A stretch of DNA of 64,000 nucleotides from SZUA-309 sp965233675 (lineage in GTDB: Bacteria > Pseudomonadota > Gammaproteobacteria > Pseudomonadales > Azotimanducaceae). The stretch is taken from NCBI GenBank assembly GCA_965233675.1, contig OZ247498.1:4960001-5024000 (forward strand), in the 5' to 3' direction. The translations under genes and the position numbers were made by a program. Shown here one piece after another: positions 41,422 to 49,745 of this stretch (positions are counted from its first letter, which is position 1; every line of letters begins with the position of its first letter). The notes under the pieces were generated by a model. The model searched no databases. It was not told the origin of the DNA and saw only the letters and a program-made list of their open reading frames with translations.

Positions 41422-41970
41422 TCAGCCGGATTGAGTGGTCTGCGCGGCGGCCATCCGTTCCGCCGCGCGGTACTCTGCCTCCTGCAGCGCGTTGAGCCGC
41501 TGTTGAACCTCCCTGTACCGGACGACGAACTCGTCGAGCTGTGCGCTGCGCTCGATTTCCAGCGCATCGGGATTCTCCCCGGCTTCCTCCCGCGCCGCGA
41601 AGGTATCTGCCAGCCTGTCCAGGTTCTGATCCATCAGGAAGAGTTCCGACTCGGCCATCTCCCGTTCGGCACGGGTCTGCTGCCATGACTGTTCCGCCTC
41701 GAAGAAGTCCAGGACAGGTTCCCCGGATTGCTCCAGATTCACGACGGGCAGCGCTGCTTCCACCTTAAGCGCTGATTCTGGCTTTAGCGGAACGGGTGGA
41801 TGCCGGGTCGGTGCCATTCCATCCACCGGCCCCGGCGCTCGGGCGATCTCCTGCACGGCGCTGTCTGCCAGGGTGACAGGCGTGATGCCGCCGGAGTCAT
41901 TGATGTGCAATCCGACGACCAACGCGATGCCGGCGGCGCCTGCGCTGAGTTCGGCAATCCTGAGCCTCAT
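41422..41970 (-). CDS. Hypothetical membrane-anchored coiled-coil protein
   Basis: 182-aa protein of unknown function. One N-terminal hydrophobic segment (AELSAGAAGIALVVGLHIN) acts as signal or anchor. A proline-rich linker (PTRHPPVPLKPES) follows, then an acidic, charged helical region from about residue 95 (EAEQSWQQTRAEREMAESELFLMDQNLDRL), likely coiled coil. It converges on the previous gene with 3 bases between stops. A second ATG (41982) is also open. No homologue recognised. Confidence 0.65.
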   Translation of the reverse strand: MRLRIAELSAGAAGIALVVGLHINDSGGITPVTLADSAVQEIARAPGPVDGMAPTRHPPVPLKPESALKVEAALPVVNLEQSGEPVLDFFEAEQSWQQTRAEREMAESELFLMDQNLDRLADTFAAREEAGENPDALEIERSAQLDEFVVRYREVQQRLNALQEAEYRAAERMAAAQTTQSG

Positions 41971-42020
41971 GGGACCTCGCATGATCCGTGCTGATTACCC
42001 GGAGTATTATCGCCGCTAAG

Positions 42021-42038
42021 GTGACATCCCCATGTCAC
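42021..42038. promoter_or_regulatory. Perfect 7-4-7 inverted repeat upstream of coiled-coil gene
   Basis: GTGACAT-CCCC-ATGTCAC is a perfect palindrome between two minus-strand genes, 15 bases past the stop of the barrel gene and about 50 bases before the coiled-coil start. It may be the terminator of the former (no T-run) or an operator for the latter. Confidence 0.45.
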
Positions 42039-42052
42039 AACGAGACGACTCG

Positions 42053-43441
42053 TCACTTCCCGAGGTCGTAGCGGACGCCCGCGGTCACCGATGTGGTATT
42101 CCGGCGCTCGCTGTTGAACGGCGTTCCGTCTGGACGCTCCATATCCGTGGTGCCGCTGATGAGCCCTCGAATGGCTGCGGAAAAGCGCAGTCGCTCGCTG
42201 ATGGCCACATCGACTCCGACCATCGCCTGGGCGGCGCCAGCGGTGCCTTCATCATCGACCAGCAGCGCTTTCCGTTCGACCGGGTCGCAAACCAGATGCC
42301 GACAGAAGCCGACTGTTCTGATGTGATAGGAAGACCGGATCCAACCACCGCCGAAGCCGACAAAGGGTCGTATGGTCGAACCTGGTGCGAACTGCAGTAT
42401 GACGTTGAGCATGAGACTGTAGCTCTCGACGCTGCCCGAAGCCGAGTCCTCACCGATGGTCTTGCTGAACTCCATCACCTCCACGTCGTTCTTCTGGTAG
42501 CCGGCCTCCAACTCGACACGCCATCGCGGACGCAGGTGATAGCCCAGTGCAAGGGCCGTCGTGGGCCCCAACTCAAACGCATCGATCACCAGAAGCTGGT
42601 CCTCGATGTCTTCGTCCTGGGCGAACGCGCCACCGACGCTTCCGGTCACATACCATCCGCGCTCGACTGCCGGTCGGGGCAACGGCGATGCAAAAGCGCC
42701 GGCCTCCCGGCCGTGGTATTTCAATTGCAGCCACGCAGAGCGGATGCTGTGCCTGGTGTCCAGATCCATACCGTTTACGTCTTCGAGACTCACGTCGGGC
42801 ATCTGCCAGTAGCGAAAGTCGGCAGCCAGATCGAGCCTGCGGGACAGAGGGACTGTGAAGCCAGCGATGAACTGCCAGGCGAATCCTGTATCGCTGTCAT
42901 CGATGATGTCGCGACGTGGCCGTTGAAAGCTCGGGAGGTCGATCTCCAGTTCGGAGAAGCGGACGTCCAGGGAGCCCCTGCCGACACCTGCGCCCAGATA
43001 CGGGCGCCAGGCCTGGCCGATCCGGAAGTCGCGAACCACGTTCAGCATCTGACTCGATGCCTTGACCTCGTCCCTGTCATCCGGGTCAACTTCGATTCCG
43101 GCCGATGATGAATAGAGCAGTTCTGGATCATGTGCGAACTGCGTGTATTCAAGCTCCAAACGCCAGTCGTTGCCGAACCGTCTGCCCAGTGTGCCGAGCA
43201 ACTGATAAGCGCCCTGGTCGAGATCCATGCTGGCGTTAGGGGCATCCAATTCGAGGACATCCGCGTAGCTCCATCCCAATCCGATTCCTGCATACCAGTA
43301 GTCCAGCACATTTGCCGGAGTGGGTTCCGACCAGCCATAGCCGCAGCCGATCAAGCCGACATAACCGCAAAAACGGGTCAGAACGCGCCGAATCCGGTTG
43401 GTAGTCCTGTTACAGGCCGGCCGCTGCCGCAAGCGGTGCAT
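42053..43441 (-). CDS. Outer-membrane protein with two tandem beta-barrel domains
   Basis: About 462-aa outer-membrane protein built from two similar halves. First half from about residue 50 (NVLDYWYAGIGLGWSYADVL, then RRFGNDWRLELEYTQFAH); second from about 258 (ERGWYVTGSVGGAFAQDEDI, then YHLRPRWRVELEAGYQKNDV). Each half has the Opa/OmpA-like eight-strand pattern of alternating residues, loops and a GVGRGSL or GFGGGW turn. The chain ends SVTAGVRYDLGK. The signal region is weak and start uncertain: ATG 43441 is used, the frame extends to 43552. Function unknown. Confidence 0.78.
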   Translation of the reverse strand: MHRLRQRPACNRTTNRIRRVLTRFCGYVGLIGCGYGWSEPTPANVLDYWYAGIGLGWSYADVLELDAPNASMDLDQGAYQLLGTLGRRFGNDWRLELEYTQFAHDPELLYSSSAGIEVDPDDRDEVKASSQMLNVVRDFRIGQAWRPYLGAGVGRGSLDVRFSELEIDLPSFQRPRRDIIDDSDTGFAWQFIAGFTVPLSRRLDLAADFRYWQMPDVSLEDVNGMDLDTRHSIRSAWLQLKYHGREAGAFASPLPRPAVERGWYVTGSVGGAFAQDEDIEDQLLVIDAFELGPTTALALGYHLRPRWRVELEAGYQKNDVEVMEFSKTIGEDSASGSVESYSLMLNVILQFAPGSTIRPFVGFGGGWIRSSYHIRTVGFCRHLVCDPVERKALLVDDEGTAGAAQAMVGVDVAISERLRFSAAIRGLISGTTDMERPDGTPFNSERRNTTSVTAGVRYDLGK

Positions 43442-43659
43442 CAGGGACGGTCGTTGTTCAATGGAAGCATGGTGACTGCATACTGTACCGGTACTTTCGT
43501 TGCCGGCAAGTCTGGCTCGGAAACGCCTGGTTCGACCAGTAGTCGAATGCATCGCCAGGCTGATCTTCCTGGGGCAGATCCCGAGGTGACTGTTGGTGGC
43601 GGAGAGTGAGGGTTTCTTCGGCCGTGCGCTCAGGTCCGTGATCGCGATCCGGGCGGGGA

Positions 43660-46017
43660 TCAGTCCTTGTTCGAACGTCGCGCTTTGGCAAAGGCATCGG
43701 CCATGGCACCACGTGGCGCCGGTTCGCTGACTCGGCGCTGCGCCGCATGCTGTTTTCCGTTGCGGGGCTTGTTCGAACGGCCGTCGCGCGGGGTGCTCTG
43801 GCGGTCGGCCCCTGGCGCCGCTTCGCCGAGCCGCATGGACAGACCGATGCGTTTTCGGGTGATGTCCACCTCAAGCACCCTGACCCGGACGATATCACCG
43901 GCCTTCACGACCTCATGCGGATCCTTGACGAAGCGATCGGCGAGCATGGAAATATGCACAAGGCCGTCCTGGTGTACGCCGACGTCGACGAAGGCGCCGA
44001 AGTTGGTGACATTGGTCACCACGCCTTCCAGAACCATGTCCGGCGTCAGGTCCTTGAGTTCGTTCACCCCCTCGCGGAAGGATGCGGTCCTGAACTCCGG
44101 GCGCGGGTCGCGGCCGGGTTTCTCCAGCTCAGCGAAGATATCCCGCACCGTCGGCAGGCCGAAGCGCTCGTCCACGTAGACTTCCGCATTGGCGGACTTC
44201 AGCAGCACCGGATTCTTCAGCACCTCGGTGATGGGCGCCCCCAGATCGGCGAGTATGCGCGTGACTACCGGGTAGGCTTCCGGGTGCACGGCAGAGGCAT
44301 CCAGCGGGTTGTCACCGCCGCGGATGCGCAGAAAACCGGCAGCCTGCTCGAATGCCTTCGGTCCGAGACGGGGCACGTCGAGGAGCTGTCTGCGGTCCTT
44401 GAAGGGCCCGTTGCTGTCCCGCAACGCCACCAAGCTCTCGGCCAGGCTCGAGGACAACTCGGAGATCCGCGCCAGAAGCGGGGCCGAGGCGGTGTTCACG
44501 TCGACGCCGACCCGGTTCACGCAGTCTTCCACTACCGCATCCAGGGCTCTGGCCAGCTTCGACTGGCCGACGTCGTGCTGGTACTGGCCTACGCCGATGG
44601 ATTTGGGCTCGATCTTCACCAGCTCCGCCAGCGGATCCTGCAGCCGGCGGGCGATGGAGACCGCCCCACGCAGACTCACATCCAGTTCCGGGAACTCCCG
44701 GGATGCGAACTCAGAGGCCGAATACACCGAGGCCCCGGCTTCGGACACTGTTACCGGGTGGATCTTCAGTTCCGGGTGGCGCCTCACCAGATCCTTCACC
44801 AGCGCATCGGTTTCCCGGGAGGCGGTGCCGTTGCCGATGGCGACCAGTTCGACCTGATGGCGGGCGGCCAGTGCGGCCAGCGTCTTCAGGCTGCCTTCCA
44901 CGTCATTCTTCGGCTGGAACGGATATACCGTCGCTGTATCCACCAGCTTGCCCGTGGCGTCAACCACTGCCACCTTGACCCCGGTGCGGATGCCGGGATC
45001 GAGCCCCATAGTGGCGCGCTGTCCTGCTGGTGCCGCCAGCAGCAGATCCTGAAGATTGCGGGCAAACACCCGGATGGCTTCCTCTTCGGCGGTGATGCGC
45101 AGCTCGGCAAGCAGGGTGCTTTCGATGTTGTACTGGAGCTTGGCCCGCCAGGTCATGCGCACTGCATCCTGCGCCCAGGGGTCGGTGCGGCCGTCGAGGC
45201 CGAAGTGCCGGGCGATCATGCGCTCGCTGCTCCCCCATTCGGCACGCCAGCCGTCCTGTTCCAGCTCCTCGGGCAGCTTCAGCGACAGCTTCAGTACCTC
45301 CGCCGCGCGTCCGCGGAACAGCGCCAGCGCCCGATGCGGCGGCACTTTGGCAATGGCCTCCGAGAACTCGAAGTAATCGCGGAATTTCGCACCTTCCTCC
45401 TCCTTGCCTCCCACTACCGTAGAGACCAGCAGGCCCTGCTCCCATTGCTGTCGGCGCAGGGCGGCGAGCAGCTCGGCGTCTTCGCTGAAGCGGTCCATGA
45501 CGATCCAGCGGGCGCCCTCCAGGGCTGCCGCAGTGTCGGCCACGCCGGGGTTGTCGCCGGCCTCGGTGTTGAAGGGTTCTCGCAGATAGGCGACAGCGGC
45601 GGCATCCGGGTCGATACTGGCATCACCGAGCAGGGCGTCCGCCAGGGCTTCGAGGCCGGCCTCCCGGGCGATTTCCGCCTTGGTGCGGCGCTTCACTTTG
45701 TAGGGCAGATACAGGTCTTCCAGACGTTGTTTGGTTTCCGCCTGCTCGAGGCTCGCCTTCAGTGCCGGCGTCAGCTTGCCCTGGGCATCGATGGTTTCCA
45801 GGATCGTTGCGCGCCGCTGTTCCAGATCCCGCAGATAGCCGAGACGCTCGTCGAGCTGGCGCAGTTGCGCGTCGTCGAGCCCGCCGGTCGCCTCTTTGCG
45901 GTAGCGGGCGACGAACGGCACCGTGGCGCCGCCGTCCAGCAGCGACATGGCGGCCGCTACCTGGCGAGCGTTAACCGAGAGTTCCTGGGCGATACGTTCG
46001 GCAATGGGTGGCAGCAT
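43660..46017 (-). CDS. Tex family RNA-binding protein
   Basis: 785-aa Tex protein, a conserved cytoplasmic nucleic-acid-binding factor related to Spt6. The N-terminal Tex domain starts ERIAQELSVNARQVAAAMSLL; YqgF/RuvC-like domain carries MGLDPGIRTGVKVAVVD (about residue 340); HhH and a C-terminal S1 domain (MVLEGVVTNVTNFGAFVDVGVHQDGLVHIS, about 660) follow. Length and order match the family. It is likely monocistronic. The antisense strand holds a long ORF of 772 codons that is a shadow of this gene. Confidence 0.95.
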   Translation of the reverse strand: MLPPIAERIAQELSVNARQVAAAMSLLDGGATVPFVARYRKEATGGLDDAQLRQLDERLGYLRDLEQRRATILETIDAQGKLTPALKASLEQAETKQRLEDLYLPYKVKRRTKAEIAREAGLEALADALLGDASIDPDAAAVAYLREPFNTEAGDNPGVADTAAALEGARWIVMDRFSEDAELLAALRRQQWEQGLLVSTVVGGKEEEGAKFRDYFEFSEAIAKVPPHRALALFRGRAAEVLKLSLKLPEELEQDGWRAEWGSSERMIARHFGLDGRTDPWAQDAVRMTWRAKLQYNIESTLLAELRITAEEEAIRVFARNLQDLLLAAPAGQRATMGLDPGIRTGVKVAVVDATGKLVDTATVYPFQPKNDVEGSLKTLAALAARHQVELVAIGNGTASRETDALVKDLVRRHPELKIHPVTVSEAGASVYSASEFASREFPELDVSLRGAVSIARRLQDPLAELVKIEPKSIGVGQYQHDVGQSKLARALDAVVEDCVNRVGVDVNTASAPLLARISELSSSLAESLVALRDSNGPFKDRRQLLDVPRLGPKAFEQAAGFLRIRGGDNPLDASAVHPEAYPVVTRILADLGAPITEVLKNPVLLKSANAEVYVDERFGLPTVRDIFAELEKPGRDPRPEFRTASFREGVNELKDLTPDMVLEGVVTNVTNFGAFVDVGVHQDGLVHISMLADRFVKDPHEVVKAGDIVRVRVLEVDITRKRIGLSMRLGEAAPGADRQSTPRDGRSNKPRNGKQHAAQRRVSEPAPRGAMADAFAKARRSNKD

Positions 46018-46267
46018 GGGAAGAATCGGACTCCTGACTCGATCTCGACAAGGCGCGCACTATAGCGGCAAACCTCTGACGATGAACCCCTTCCGCTTCC
46101 GGTCTCAGCGCCGACCTGCGATCAATGGGTGATTTTCACCATTGTTCGGACGGGCTTGATTACGCGATGGCACCTGCAGCCGATTACCACACTCTCCGAT
46201 GAAGGCTGAACACGCTCTTCGGACTCAGCGACTCGACTTCAGTTGTTGCTCAACTGGCGGTTGGTGA

Positions 46268-46939
46268 TCGCAGCCCAGAGTAGATCTCTCAGAAAGAACT
46301 CCTGAGTCGCGCGATTGGGCGACCGGAGAGTTACCGTCGCTGACCTGGGACCCGCAACAATCCGAAGACGGAGCGGTGGCGGCGGCCTGTCTTCCGTCCG
46401 GTCCGGCCGACACGCTCGAAACGGGAACCCTGTTCTTTCTCAATACGATCAATACGATCAATACGATCAATTCGGCAAAGAGCCGGCTGTGGATCGTCAG
46501 CCCCTACTACATTCCCGATGAGCAGAGGATGTCCGCGCTGCAACTCGCGGCGCTGCGTGGCGTGGACGTACGGATATTGATCCCTCAAAACCCCGACCAT
46601 CTGCATGTGTACTTGTCCGGAGTATCGTATCTGGAAGAAGCCAAAGAAGCCGGCGTGCGGATCTATCGCTACCAACCCGGTTTCTTGCACCAAAAAGTTT
46701 GGCTGGTCGACGACAGGGTCTCGCTGATCGGAACGGCAAATTTGGACAACCGATCGATGCGGCTGAACTTCAAAATCAATCTGATGCTGATCGACCAAGG
46801 GTTCGCTAAAGAGGTCGAACAGATGCTGGTCCAGGATTTTGAGAATAGTGAGTTGGCGTCGGCAAAAGAGTACACCGAGCGTTCGCTCCCCTATCGTTTT
46901 CTCGTCCGAGTGTGTCGATTGTTCGCACCGGTTCAGTAA
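46268..46939 (+). pseudogene. Cardiolipin synthase fragment, 5'-truncated
   Basis: C-terminal part of a phospholipase D-type cardiolipin synthase. Recognisable homology begins about 46307 (DWATGELPSLTW), continues through VAAACLPSGPAD, IVSPYYIPDEQRM, AALRGVDVRILIPQ and the second HKD motif HQKVWLVDDRVSLIGTANLDNRS, and ends at 46939. No start or first catalytic domain is present; upstream is a stop (46265-46267) and sequence in which nothing is recognised (46018-46267). The reading frame is otherwise intact. Base use is noticeably less GC-rich than neighbours, so it is probably acquired debris. Confidence 0.85.
46442..46468. repeat. 9-bp tandem repeat, three units, in cardiolipin synthase fragment
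   Basis: AATACGATC occurs three times in a row in frame, coding for Asn-Thr-Ile three times before Asn-Ser-Ala. Relatives have a single Asn at this site (FLxxINSAK), so the extra two units are an expansion. Confidence 0.95.
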
Positions 46940-47060
46940 CCATTGCTCCTACCGCGATCGGATCTACTGCACTCGAGGGCGGGCCTGCTCTGCCTGCCAA
47001 CTGCCATCGAAATAGGCTTACTCGGGCAGATAGATCCGCAACATGTAATTCCAGCCAGGG

Positions 47061-47177
47061 ACAATAGTCGCCGACCTGGATTTCCACTTGATCGGTGACC
47101 ACCTGGATACTGGACCCGGCAGCAAGTTCGACGGTGTACAGCATAGCGTTACGAGTGCCCTGAGCTCCGCCCGCCAT
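47061..47177 (-). pseudogene. Possible SlyB-like lipoprotein remnant
   Basis: On the minus strand a 39-codon stretch reads GGAQGTRNAMLYTVELAAG and then SSIQVVTDQVEIQVGDYC, which resembles the C-terminal beta strands of SlyB-like/glycine-zipper outer-membrane lipoproteins. No N-terminal part is found before the insertion sequence, and after the VGD the frame runs into unrelated residues. It could be chance. Confidence 0.25.
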
Positions 47178-47196
47178 GGGCCAAACAAAAAAGGCC

Positions 47197-47204
47197 CGAA
47201 GGGC
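47197..47204. repeat. Target-site duplication, left copy
   Basis: CGAAGGGC directly before the left inverted repeat, identical to 48509-48516. Confidence 0.95.
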
Positions 47205-48508
47205 GGCTCTTCATCGTTAATGGGGGACACCGGTGTTCATTAAACTGATTTTGCGAAGATCGTTTAATGGAGATAACACCGATGTCCCACGCAGGAGTCA
47301 TACTAGGCATATCTGATCTTGAGATCGAGCGGGTTGAGCGAGACCAGGCCATCAAGGTCTATGCCCGGCCCACCAGACGCCCCTCGTGCATTCATTGCGA
47401 GCATGAGGGCGTGAAGATCAAGGCAACCCGGCGGCGCACCCTGAAGCACACGCGCCAGGGCAATCAGGTGATGACGTTGCACCTGAGGTCGCCCAAGTAC
47501 CATTGCCCCGAGTGCGGGCGATACTTCTATTATCGATTCAAGGGCGTCAGGCCGCGCTTCAGAGCTTCGGAAGCGTTCCGGCTCGAAGTCTTTGAAGCAC
47601 ACGATGGCGGCGTCACTCAGTGCAAGATCACCCGCACCCACCACATCAGCGGGGCAACGGTGGAACGCTGGTATCAGAGCCACTGCCAGCAGAAGGTCTC
47701 GGAGATGTCGAACCGCCCCTGTCCGCGGGTGCTGGGGATTGATGAGCACTTTTTCACTCGTCGACGAGGCTATGCCACGAGCCTGGTGGATCTGAAGAAC
47801 CACAAGGTCTTCGATGTGGTACTCGGGCGCTCAGAACCCAGTCTCAGGCGTTATCTGCAGCGTTTACCAGGCCGGGATCAGGTCCAGGTGATCGTTATGG
47901 ATCTGTCCGAGACCTATCGCAGTATTGCCCGTAAGTACTTTCCCCAGGCCACCATCGTCGCTGATCGCTTCCATGTGATCCGTTTGGTGAACCAGCACTT
48001 TCTCAAGGTCTGGCAACAGCAGGATCCTGAGGGACGGAAGAACCGGGGACTGCTGAGTCTGATGCGTCGGCACGAGTGGCATCTGTCCGATGAGCAGCGA
48101 GACAACCTTCATCGGTATCTGGCTGAGTTCCCAGTGCTGAAAGCGCTCTACGAGGCCAAGCAGCGGCTGAACCGCTACCTGCTGTTGAAGACGCTGAACG
48201 CCAGGAGGGCCAGAAGGAAGTTGCCCGGGTTCCTGGAGCTGATCGAGCAGCTGCACGCCAGCCCCCTTAAAGGGCTGGCGAGAACACTCACCTCATGGCT
48301 CGAACCCATCGTTGCCATGTGGCGCTTCAGCAAGAGCAACGGCATCACCGAGGGCTTCCACACCAAGATGGAGATGATGACGAGACGAGCCTACGGGTTC
48401 AGGAATTTTGAGAACTACCGGTTGAGAGTCTTAACCCACTGCGGGTGGGATGGCATCATCAACCGGGTTTAGTGGATACCGGCTATCCCCCATTAAGTGG
48501 GAAGAGCC
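47205..48508 (+). mobile_element. ISL3-family insertion sequence, complete
   Basis: 1304-bp element carrying one transposase. Outer ends read GGCTCTTC inward on both sides; the terminal inverted repeats then differ at four bases and match again over TTAATGGGGGA (positions 13-23). Ends GGCTCTT are typical of ISL3. Exact 8-bp direct repeats CGAAGGGC flank it (47197-47204 and 48509-48516), the size expected for ISL3. The target was the hairpin terminator downstream of the tRNA-Ser gene. The element looks intact and may be mobile. Confidence 0.95.
47267..48472 (+). CDS. ISL3-family transposase
   Basis: 401-aa DDE transposase. N-terminal zinc-binding pattern CIHCEHEG and CPECGRYF (about residues 41-83), HTH region, then the DDE core: first Asp in LGIDEHFFTRRRGY, second in VIVMDLSETYRSIARKYFP, ADRFHVIRLVNQHFL, and the Glu in SNGITEGFHTKMEMMTRRAYGFRNFENYRLRV, all hallmark ISL3 blocks. 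Length and frame are intact. The inner ATG at 47282 follows GGAGATAACACCG and is the better start; 47267 is the longest. Confidence 0.95.
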   Translation: MEITPMSHAGVILGISDLEIERVERDQAIKVYARPTRRPSCIHCEHEGVKIKATRRRTLKHTRQGNQVMTLHLRSPKYHCPECGRYFYYRFKGVRPRFRASEAFRLEVFEAHDGGVTQCKITRTHHISGATVERWYQSHCQQKVSEMSNRPCPRVLGIDEHFFTRRRGYATSLVDLKNHKVFDVVLGRSEPSLRRYLQRLPGRDQVQVIVMDLSETYRSIARKYFPQATIVADRFHVIRLVNQHFLKVWQQQDPEGRKNRGLLSLMRRHEWHLSDEQRDNLHRYLAEFPVLKALYEAKQRLNRYLLLKTLNARRARRKLPGFLELIEQLHASPLKGLARTLTSWLEPIVAMWRFSKSNGITEGFHTKMEMMTRRAYGFRNFENYRLRVLTHCGWDGIINRV

Positions 48509-48516
48509 CGAAGGGC
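48509..48516. repeat. Target-site duplication, right copy
   Basis: CGAAGGGC directly after the right inverted repeat, identical to 47197-47204. The joined original site would read GGCCCGAAGGGCC flanked by A-run and CTGTTTT, a terminator hairpin. Confidence 0.95.
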
Positions 48517-48525
48517 CCTGTTTTG

Positions 48526-48616
<91 letters not shown>

Positions 48617-48660
48617 GTGAAGGCGGGGATTGTACTAGGCGACGCGCGTTGTTCAACGCT

Positions 48661-49686
48661 TCACGTGGTTTCCGACCAGTTTGCCCGGATGATCAGAACC
48701 TCGTGGGTGTCCGTCGTGCCGTTCCCGCCGGGACTGGTGGCGCCGCCGACGACATGAACCTGGTCGCCCAGCGCAACCGCTCCGATGCCGTGCCGAGGTG
48801 TCGGCATGTCCGGCAGCGCCTGCCATCGATCATCCGCCAGCCGGTATGACCAGGCTTGAGGGAACACACCAGCTTCGGGTGTGAAAATTTCGCCGCCAAA
48901 TACATGCAGGCGTCCGCCGGCAATACAACCTGCAGTGCCTGCCTGTGGCAGGGGCAGAGGGGCTGCCGGGTGCCAGGCATCGGCGCTGGGATCATAGATT
49001 TCGGTAACAGCCAGATTTCCCTCCGCCGTGCGGCCGCCTGTGATCACGAGCCGGCCATTCAGCCAACCACCTGTCGCGCTGTTGCGGGCGGTGGGGATCG
49101 GCGCAAGCGTGCGCCAACGATCATCCGTGGGATCGAAACACAGATGCTCGTGCACCTCGCGATGGTCACTTCGTTCGGCGTTGGCAGCGCCGCGCTGGCT
49201 TTGCCCCGTGACGTAATGAATGAGTCCGGTCGGACCGAACGTGGCTACGCCTTCGGCTTGCGGTTTCGGAAGCGGGGCGACTTCCTGCCAGCCCTTGTCG
49301 GTCAGGCGATAGACGGCGGCCCGCATCCGCCACACATGTCGATAGCCGCCGTTGAAGCCGCCAATGGCATAGAGGTCTGCGCCGGTGGAAACCAGCGCCA
49401 CATGATGCAGGTCCTCGGGCAGGTCGGGCTCATCCCGCCAGGTATCCGCTGCCGGATCGTAGGAAACGCATCGATTGGTGAAGTAGGGCACACCGAGTTT
49501 GGCGGCAATACCGCCGGCCAGATAGAGCCGGCCGTTGTGTGCAGCCGGATAGATTTCCTGGGTGGCGAATGGAAGGGGCGCCGCTTTCCGCCAGACTGAA
49601 GGCTGTGCGAGGGTGGCCCTGGCAATAAAGGAGGCCGCTACGCCTGTGGTCAGGCCCGCGGTTATAAGAGAACGGCGATCCATCAT
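48661..49686 (-). CDS. Exported kelch-repeat protein
   Basis: 341-aa protein with a twin-arginine-like signal (MMDRRSLITAGLTTGVAASFIARATLA). Six kelch blades follow, visible as repeated GRLYLAGG, YDPAADTWRDEPDLP, DLYAIGGFNG, GRLVITGG, YDPSADAWHPAAPLP and RLHVFGG. Related to the galactose-oxidase-like central domain but without the oxidase residues I could recognise. Function unknown; a periplasmic binding role is likely. It ends 45 bases from the tRNA 5' end. Confidence 0.88.
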   Translation of the reverse strand: MMDRRSLITAGLTTGVAASFIARATLAQPSVWRKAAPLPFATQEIYPAAHNGRLYLAGGIAAKLGVPYFTNRCVSYDPAADTWRDEPDLPEDLHHVALVSTGADLYAIGGFNGGYRHVWRMRAAVYRLTDKGWQEVAPLPKPQAEGVATFGPTGLIHYVTGQSQRGAANAERSDHREVHEHLCFDPTDDRWRTLAPIPTARNSATGGWLNGRLVITGGRTAEGNLAVTEIYDPSADAWHPAAPLPLPQAGTAGCIAGGRLHVFGGEIFTPEAGVFPQAWSYRLADDRWQALPDMPTPRHGIGAVALGDQVHVVGGATSPGGNGTTDTHEVLIIRANWSETT

Positions 49687-49745
49687 ATAGGTACTCCGCC
49701 AGGGTGAATCCTGGCCGAGGAGTCATGTTACTTGAGATCCGCGGC

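Noticed and set aside
43747..46065. 772-codon plus-strand open frame opposite Tex
   Set aside because: It is an antisense shadow of a well-conserved gene; its translation is His/Arg/Gly-rich with no family features, and it results from the GC-rich codon use of Tex.
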